Shown here: positions 59,843-64,000 of the stretch, piece after piece
How the letters are laid out: each line of letters opens with the position of its first letter
Numbering within the stretch: position 1 is the first letter of the stretch
NCBI RefSeq assembly: GCF_001969265.1
Contig: NZ_CP019304.1
Span: forward strand, 3,162,001 to 3,226,000
Source: Arthrobacter sp. QXT-31
Lineage (GTDB): Bacteria > Actinomycetota > Actinomycetes > Actinomycetales > Micrococcaceae
Direction: 5' to 3'
DNA: 64,000 bases
The notes under the pieces: generated by a model
What the model saw: the letters and a program-made list of their open reading frames with translations, nothing else
What the model was told of the DNA's origin: nothing
The model's database searches: none
Translations under genes and position numbers: made by a program

Positions 59843-60738
59843 TGCCGGGCCAGGCCAGCGCGAACGGTCAGGCCAGCGCGAACGGTCAGGCCAGCGCGAA
59901 CGGACACTTGAGCACCCTCGAGTTCAGCACCCTCCTTGTCGAAGAACGTGAGGACCGCGTGGTGGTGCTCCTCAACCGCCCGGACGTCCGCAACGCCATC
60001 GACCAGCAGATGGTGGATGAGCTCCATGCCGTGTGCGCCGCGCTGGAAAAGGACCCCAAAGTCCTCATCATCGCGGGCACGGAAGGCGTTTTTGCCTCAG
60101 GCGCGGACATCGCCCAGCTGCGGGAGCGGCGCCGCGACGACGCGCTGCAGGGCATCAACTCCACCATCTTCGTCCGGATTGCCAGGCTGCCCATGCCGGT
60201 GATCGCCGCGCTGGACGGCTACTGCCTGGGCGGCGGCGCCGAACTGGCATACGCCGCCGACTTCCGGATCGGCACTCCTGCGGTGCGGATCGGCAACCCG
60301 GAAACCGGCCTCGGCATTCTTGCCGCCGCCGGCGCCAGCTGGCGGCTGAAGGAACTCGTGGGTGAGCCGGTGGCCAAGGAAATCCTGCTGGCAGGCCGGG
60401 TCCTCAAGGCCGAGGAGGCCCTCGCCGTCAACCTGGTCACCGAACTTCATGAGCCTGCCGAGCTTATGGACGCCGCCCACCGGCTGGCCGACAGGATTGC
60501 CCGGCAGGACCCCCTGGCCGTCCGGATCACCAAGTCCGTGTTCCACGCCCCGGCCGAGGCGCACCCGATAATTGACCAGCTGGCGCAGGGCATCCTGTTC
60601 GAGTCACAGGCCAAGTTCGACCGGATGCAGAACTTCCTGATCAGGAAAAGCACAGACAGGAAGAACACTGACAGGAAGAGCACCGACAAGAAGAATACTG
60701 ACGCACAGAACAGCACCACAGACGGGACCAAGTCATGA
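59842..60738 (+). CDS. Enoyl-CoA hydratase/isomerase with repeat-derived ends
   Basis: 298 residues from GTG 59842 (TAGTG overlap with thiolase). The core crotonase fold (about 30-265) has the oxyanion loops ASGADIAQL and DGYCLGGGAELAYAADF with a Glu of the hydratase type (GGGAEL), and NPETGLGILAAAG. Two unusual ends: the N-terminus contains three GQASAN units translated from the dispersed repeat, and the C-terminus is a Lys/Asp/Thr tandem (KSTDRKNTDRKSTDKKNTD). Possible PaaF/PaaG role in phenylacetate or fatty acid oxidation. Overlaps the dehydrogenase start by 4 nt. Confidence 0.85.
   Translation: MPGQASANGQASANGQASANGHLSTLEFSTLLVEEREDRVVVLLNRPDVRNAIDQQMVDELHAVCAALEKDPKVLIIAGTEGVFASGADIAQLRERRRDDALQGINSTIFVRIARLPMPVIAALDGYCLGGGAELAYAADFRIGTPAVRIGNPETGLGILAAAGASWRLKELVGEPVAKEILLAGRVLKAEEALAVNLVTELHEPAELMDAAHRLADRIARQDPLAVRITKSVFHAPAEAHPIIDQLAQGILFESQAKFDRMQNFLIRKSTDRKNTDRKSTDKKNTDAQNSTTDGTKS
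59851..59904 (+). repeat. Dispersed repeat inside enoyl-CoA hydratase gene, three 18-bp copies
   Basis: CAGGCCAGCGCGAACGGT occurs twice exactly and a third time with the last base changed to A (59851, 59869, 59887), running on into CGGACACTTG of the dispersed family. The 18-bp period keeps the reading frame. Confidence 0.88.
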
Positions 60739-61589
60739 CCGCCATTCCCCAGCACGTCGGCGTCCTCGGCGGCGGCCGCATGGGCGCCGGGATAGCCCAC
60801 GCCTTCCTCATCAAAGGCGCCACCGTGGTGGTGGTGGAGCGCGACGACGACGCTGCCGCCGGCGCCCGCACGCGGGTCACCGATGCCGTGGCCAAGTCCG
60901 CTGCCCGCGGCGTCCTGGACGGGACCCCGGAGGAGGTTCTCGCCCGCTTCCGCACGTCCACCGACTACTCCGCCTTCGGCGGCTGCGGCCTGGTGGTGGA
61001 AGCGGTTCCGGAGGATTTCGAGCTGAAGGTCAGTGCCCTGAAAGCCGTGGAGGAACAGCTGTCAGCACATGCCTTCCTGGCTTCCAACACGTCGTCGCTC
61101 TCGGTTACTGACCTCGCCGCACAGCTGCAGCGGCCGGCCAATTTCGTGGGGCTGCATTTCTTCAACCCCGTGCCCGCCTCCACCCTGATCGAGGTGGTGG
61201 TGGCCAGGGAGACGTCACCGGAGCTGGCGGCCCAGGCGAAAGGCTGGACGGAAGCGCTCGGCAAGACCGCCGTCGTCGTAAATGATGCCCCGGGGTTCGC
61301 GTCCTCGCGGCTGGGCGTGGCAATCGCACTGGAGGCGATGCGCATGGTGGAGGAGGGCGTGGCCTCCGCGGAGGACATCGACGCCGCCATGGTGCTCGGC
61401 TACAAGCACCCCACCGGGCCGCTGAAGACCACCGACATCGTGGGCCTGGACGTCCGACTGGGCATCGCCGAGTACCTGCACTCGGCACTGGGGGAGCGCT
61501 TCGCGCCGCCCCAGATCCTGCGGGACAAGGTGGCCCGGGGCGAACTGGGCCGGAAGACCGGCAAGGGGTTCTTCGACTGGACGGACTGA
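60735..61589 (+). CDS. 3-Hydroxyacyl-CoA dehydrogenase
   Basis: 284 residues. NAD-binding GVLGGGRMGAGIAHAF, catalytic His in GLHFFNPVPAS, Asn/Ser in NDAPGFASSRLG, and the C-terminal domain DIVGLDVRLGIAEYL ending GRKTGKGFFDW. Related to PaaH/FadB2. Completes a hydratase-dehydrogenase-thiolase set for a short- or medium-chain acyl-CoA. Start overlaps the upstream stop (ATGA). Confidence 0.92.
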   Translation: MTAIPQHVGVLGGGRMGAGIAHAFLIKGATVVVVERDDDAAAGARTRVTDAVAKSAARGVLDGTPEEVLARFRTSTDYSAFGGCGLVVEAVPEDFELKVSALKAVEEQLSAHAFLASNTSSLSVTDLAAQLQRPANFVGLHFFNPVPASTLIEVVVARETSPELAAQAKGWTEALGKTAVVVNDAPGFASSRLGVAIALEAMRMVEEGVASAEDIDAAMVLGYKHPTGPLKTTDIVGLDVRLGIAEYLHSALGERFAPPQILRDKVARGELGRKTGKGFFDWTD

Positions 61590-61649
61590 CGCCCAGGAAC
61601 CGGGACGAAGCCCGAAAGCCCGTGCGAACGCACGGAGACCGGCCGCCGC

Positions 61650-61880
61650 CTACAGCAGGCCGACGATGTAGCCGACGAAGAACAGCAGGCAAAACAGCAC
61701 CAGGATGCCGAGTGCCACCAGGACCGCCACCTGGGTTCCGCGCGGCGGTCCTCCCTCGTCGTGCCCCTGCGGTCCGCCGGTGGAGCCTTCAGCCGGAGGT
61801 GTTTCCCCGGGCGGCACTCCGCCGCCGGGTTCCAGCCCGGTGATGTGGTCCTCGAGGGGATCGGGATTTTGGCTGGTCAC
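61650..61880 (-). CDS. DUF6480-like small membrane protein
   Basis: 76 residues. A Gly/Pro-rich N-terminal half ([18 protein letters not shown]) is followed by one membrane segment ([20 protein letters not shown]). Matches the small actinobacterial DUF6480 type; function unknown. Confidence 0.8.
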   Translation of the reverse strand: MTSQNPDPLEDHITGLEPGGGVPPGETPPAEGSTGGPQGHDEGGPPRGTQVAVLVALGILVLFCLLFFVGYIVGLL

Positions 61881-61909
61881 GGAGTCCTCCTGTACTGGCT
61901 TGCGGACGG

Positions 61910-62341
61910 CTACAGCGATTCGAGTTTCTGCCGGAGCCCGTTCAGGGCCGGGTTGCGGAGCTTCATGAACTGCGGCGTGAGGAACGGCTGCAGCAGCTTG
62001 TAAGGCCAGTTGATCCTGAACTGCGCGTTGTACACGACCTCGGAACCGGAGCTGAGCGAGCGGACATCGATCGAGTCAAAAGCCACGAGCTTCTGGTGTT
62101 CGCCCCGGAGCTTGATGTGGTTATCGAACAGTTCGACGACCTCGTACTCGATGGGCTGGCGTTTGCCGCGGAACACCGCCTCCGCATGGTAGCGGTGGCC
62201 GACGGCGACGGGTCCCTCGGTCAACTTGTCCATCACCGGCGTGCCCGGGTCCCACTCACTCGTGTGTTCGAAGGCGGACAGGTAGGCGAACGCAGTCCGC
62301 GCCGGCAGGGAGGAACCAACAGTGCCAGAGACTGTGATCAT
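61910..62341 (-). CDS. SRPBCC-family polyketide cyclase-like protein
   Basis: 143 residues. [20 protein letters not shown] start, [13 protein letters not shown], then [20 protein letters not shown], and C-terminal helix [19 protein letters not shown]-like hydrophobic-ligand fold with unknown ligand. TAGGCT is 6 nt before ATG, leaderless type. Confidence 0.82.
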   Translation of the reverse strand: MITVSGTVGSSLPARTAFAYLSAFEHTSEWDPGTPVMDKLTEGPVAVGHRYHAEAVFRGKRQPIEYEVVELFDNHIKLRGEHQKLVAFDSIDVRSLSSGSEVVYNAQFRINWPYKLLQPFLTPQFMKLRNPALNGLRQKLESL

Positions 62342-62368
62342 GACACCAGCCTAGCCACCCCGGGGCAA

Positions 62369-63220
62369 CTAACCGAGAGCTGCCGTGATCGACGCGGCGT
62401 AGCCTCTGGTGTAGCCGTCGGCCGTGGGGTGGAAGATGTCCGCCACCGACGTCCCGCACGTTGCGGAGGCCTCACAGAGCGTCGGCGGGCCCACAATCCA
62501 CGGCTGTGCGGAACCGATGCCGTGGCCGGCGAACGCCTGCGACACGTCCACGAAGTGAACCTTCGCGCGCCCGCCGTCCGCCTCGCGCGCTGCTGCAGCA
62601 ATGACGGCATTCAGCTGCTGCGTCAGCCCGTTTATAGGATCAGCGGCCGGGCCGGCGCCGGGCTCGAACAGCAGCGGGTACCCGGCGACGTAGATGTCGG
62701 CTCGCGGTGCTGTGGCCTTGATGTCGTTCAGCATTCCCAGCAGATCCTGGAAGAAGGGGCTTGTCCCAGGGCTGGCCAGGGCAGTCTGCAGGACAGCCGC
62801 CCGCTGGGCCAGTGCATCCGTGCACGCCTGGCCGGGGTCCACCGCACAGATCGCCAGCGCGCCAATGGAGTCCAGGTCATTTCCGCCCGCGGTCACGGTC
62901 ACCAGGTCCACTTTTTTGCTGAGCACGGGGATCTGGCTGTCCCGCACACTGCCGGTGGTGGCACCGCTGCAGGCCGCGTTTCCGGTCAAACCGATCTTGG
63001 GGGCTGCGTCCAGCACCGCCGGATAGCCGAGGGTGCTCCTGAAGCAGGCATCCAGATACGGACCGGCGCCCTGGCCTGCGGCAAAAGAATCTCCGAGTGC
63101 CACGTAGGAATCGAACCTGTCTGCGGATGCCGGGGCGGGGGTCAGGCCAGCCAAAACCAAGGCCGCGAGGACGCCGGAAAGGCGGGTGATCCGTCGTCGT
63201 AAAGGCTGTCCAACTGTCAT
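62369..63220 (-). CDS. Secreted SGNH/GDSL-type esterase
   Basis: 283 residues. Signal peptide (ITRLSGVLAALVLAGLTPAPASA). Block I VALGDSFAAGQGAGPYLDAC with the Ser nucleophile, block III TAGGNDLDS, block V DIFHPTADGY with Asp and His. Six Cys outside the signal could form three disulfides, as in secreted Streptomyces-type lipases. ATG 63220 with GGGGA upstream is preferred; ATG 63232 would add four residues. Probably acts on lipids or acyl esters outside the cell. Confidence 0.88.
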   Translation of the reverse strand: MTVGQPLRRRITRLSGVLAALVLAGLTPAPASADRFDSYVALGDSFAAGQGAGPYLDACFRSTLGYPAVLDAAPKIGLTGNAACSGATTGSVRDSQIPVLSKKVDLVTVTAGGNDLDSIGALAICAVDPGQACTDALAQRAAVLQTALASPGTSPFFQDLLGMLNDIKATAPRADIYVAGYPLLFEPGAGPAADPINGLTQQLNAVIAAAAREADGGRAKVHFVDVSQAFAGHGIGSAQPWIVGPPTLCEASATCGTSVADIFHPTADGYTRGYAASITAALG

Positions 63221-63338
63221 CAGAATCCCCATCCATGAGCAGGCCCGGGAGCGGCGCCATGTCCCAAGGGTACGCCCGCCGTCAACGCCTGCCCCGGAAC
63301 CCGTGCGGCCACCGGGGAAGGTGTGGTTAGCTGGCTCC

Positions 63339-64000
63339 GTGAACGCGAGGGGACAGATCGGCTGGGACGGGGCGGTGAACGCCTGGCTTGTGGCCGGCTC
63401 CGTCTACCGGATGGGGCGGCGGGAATGGGTCACGGCGGCGGGCTGGCAAGAAGCCTACCGGGACGGGATCCGCACCATCATCGACCTCCGGAACCCCGGC
63501 GAACGGCTCCGCCGGCCCAGTGACCCGGAAGTGGGCGAGGCGCTCGCCGCGTTCGACCTGGTGCTTGCCCCCACCGAGGACCCGGAAAACCCTGAGTTCA
63601 AGGCACTGTGCGACCCCTACCTGAACGATCCGGCGCACTACGCAGCCAACGCACGCCTCTTCCCGGACCGGCTCGCCGCCGTGTTCAAAGCCGTGGCTGC
63701 TGCGTCAGGGGGCGTGGTGATCCACTGTTCAGCCGGCAGGGACCGCAGCGGCATGATCGCCGCCATGCTGCAGGACCTTGCAGGCGCAAGTGATTCCGAG
63801 ATCGTGGCCAGCTACCAGGCCGCCATGCGCAGCATCAACGAGCGCCACCGGACCCTGTGGCCGCCGCATCCGCACGAACGCTACCTGGACGAGGAAACCC
63901 TCGCCCCGCTCCTGGAAACCCGCGGCGCTACGGTTCTGGACTTTGTGCGCCGGCTGAGGACCCGGGAGTTCCTGCTGCGGCACGGTGTCACCGGGCCCGA
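63339..64000 (+). CDS. Tyrosine phosphatase family protein, 3' end outside window
   Basis: The visible 220 residues end in an open frame at the window border. Start GTG lies 6 nt after TTAGCT (leaderless type). Active site VVIHCSAGRDRSGM is the CX5R loop of dual-specificity/Tyr3 phosphatases, and TIIDLRNPGERLRRP is the general N-terminal motif of the Siw14/MptpB-like group. Could act on phosphotyrosine or phosphoinositides; actinobacterial members are secreted or cytosolic. No signal peptide is seen. Confidence 0.85.
   Translation, partial: MNARGQIGWDGAVNAWLVAGSVYRMGRREWVTAAGWQEAYRDGIRTIIDLRNPGERLRRPSDPEVGEALAAFDLVLAPTEDPENPEFKALCDPYLNDPAHYAANARLFPDRLAAVFKAVAAASGGVVIHCSAGRDRSGMIAAMLQDLAGASDSEIVASYQAAMRSINERHRTLWPPHPHERYLDEETLAPLLETRGATVLDFVRRLRTREFLLRHGVTGP

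Noticed and set aside
1..64000. tRNA and rRNA genes
   Set aside because: No cloverleaf-like segments with conserved T-loop sequences and no ribosomal RNA core motifs were recognised by eye; a covariance-model scan would be needed to exclude them fully.

Overview
The window is GC-rich and looks like the chromosome of a soil actinobacterium of the Micrococcaceae (Arthrobacter, Pseudarthrobacter or Paenarthrobacter type). The pointers are a BldC-like regulator beside a 32-residue bS22-like ribosomal protein, Rex, an actinobacterial menaquinone block (menA/menE/menB), system II cytochrome c maturation, an LGFP-repeat wall protein, and many genes whose start codon lies 6-7 nt after a TANNNT -10 box (leaderless mRNAs). 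Genus assignment is inference. I saw no rRNA, tRNA, CRISPR array, transposase or prophage.

Region 1 (1-21,900) is a carbohydrate island. It opens with a three-gene uronate/aldarate-type module (SDR epimerase, 5-dehydro-4-deoxyglucarate dehydratase-like, enolase-superfamily dehydratase). Next come a degenerate M24 peptidase-fold protein, two Gfo/Idh/MocA-DUF6807 fusion paralogues, a sugar ABC importer without its own ATPase, a GH42 beta-galactosidase, a LacI regulator, a complete L-rhamnose operon (rhaM, rhaI, aldolase-dehydrogenase fusion, rhaB) and an acetyl esterase. LacI-type operators of two sequence classes lie in its promoter gaps. Galactose, rhamnose, uronate and acetyl functions together suggest a pectin rhamnogalacturonan-type substrate.

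Region 2 (21,900-26,100) holds a DAHP synthase gene behind a Trp/Tyr/Phe-rich leader peptide, then BldC, bS22, a HAD phosphatase, a glutaredoxin-like protein and Rex. Region 3 (26,100-40,200) holds a PQYGQ-repeat membrane protein, YceI, the cytochrome c biogenesis operon (phosphatase, ResA-like, CcdA, ResB, CcsB), a nuclease-like gene flanked by hairpin repeats, the menaquinone genes, a VOC protein and a CPBP protease.

Region 4 (40,200-50,900) holds a manganese-type ABC importer, an ABC-F ATPase preceded by a three-codon upstream ORF that can pair with its Shine-Dalgarno region, an L,D-transpeptidase with LGFP repeats, a lipoprotein, an asparagine-type permease, CsbD, an SRPBCC protein and a pentapeptide-repeat protein. 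Region 5 (50,900-58,600) is a polyol island: FGGY kinase, SorC regulator, zinc alcohol dehydrogenase, MFS transporter, DhaK-DhaL kinase and RpiB isomerase. This gene set resembles tetritol (threitol/erythritol) catabolism. Region 6 (58,600-64,000) is a thiolase/enoyl-CoA hydratase/3-hydroxyacyl-CoA dehydrogenase operon resembling phenylacetate beta-oxidation genes, then small envelope genes, an SGNH hydrolase and a tyrosine phosphatase cut by the window end.

Two dispersed repeat families (GCGCGAACGGACA-type and GATTTACC/GGGCCGC-hairpin type) populate the intergenic spaces. One has entered a coding sequence.
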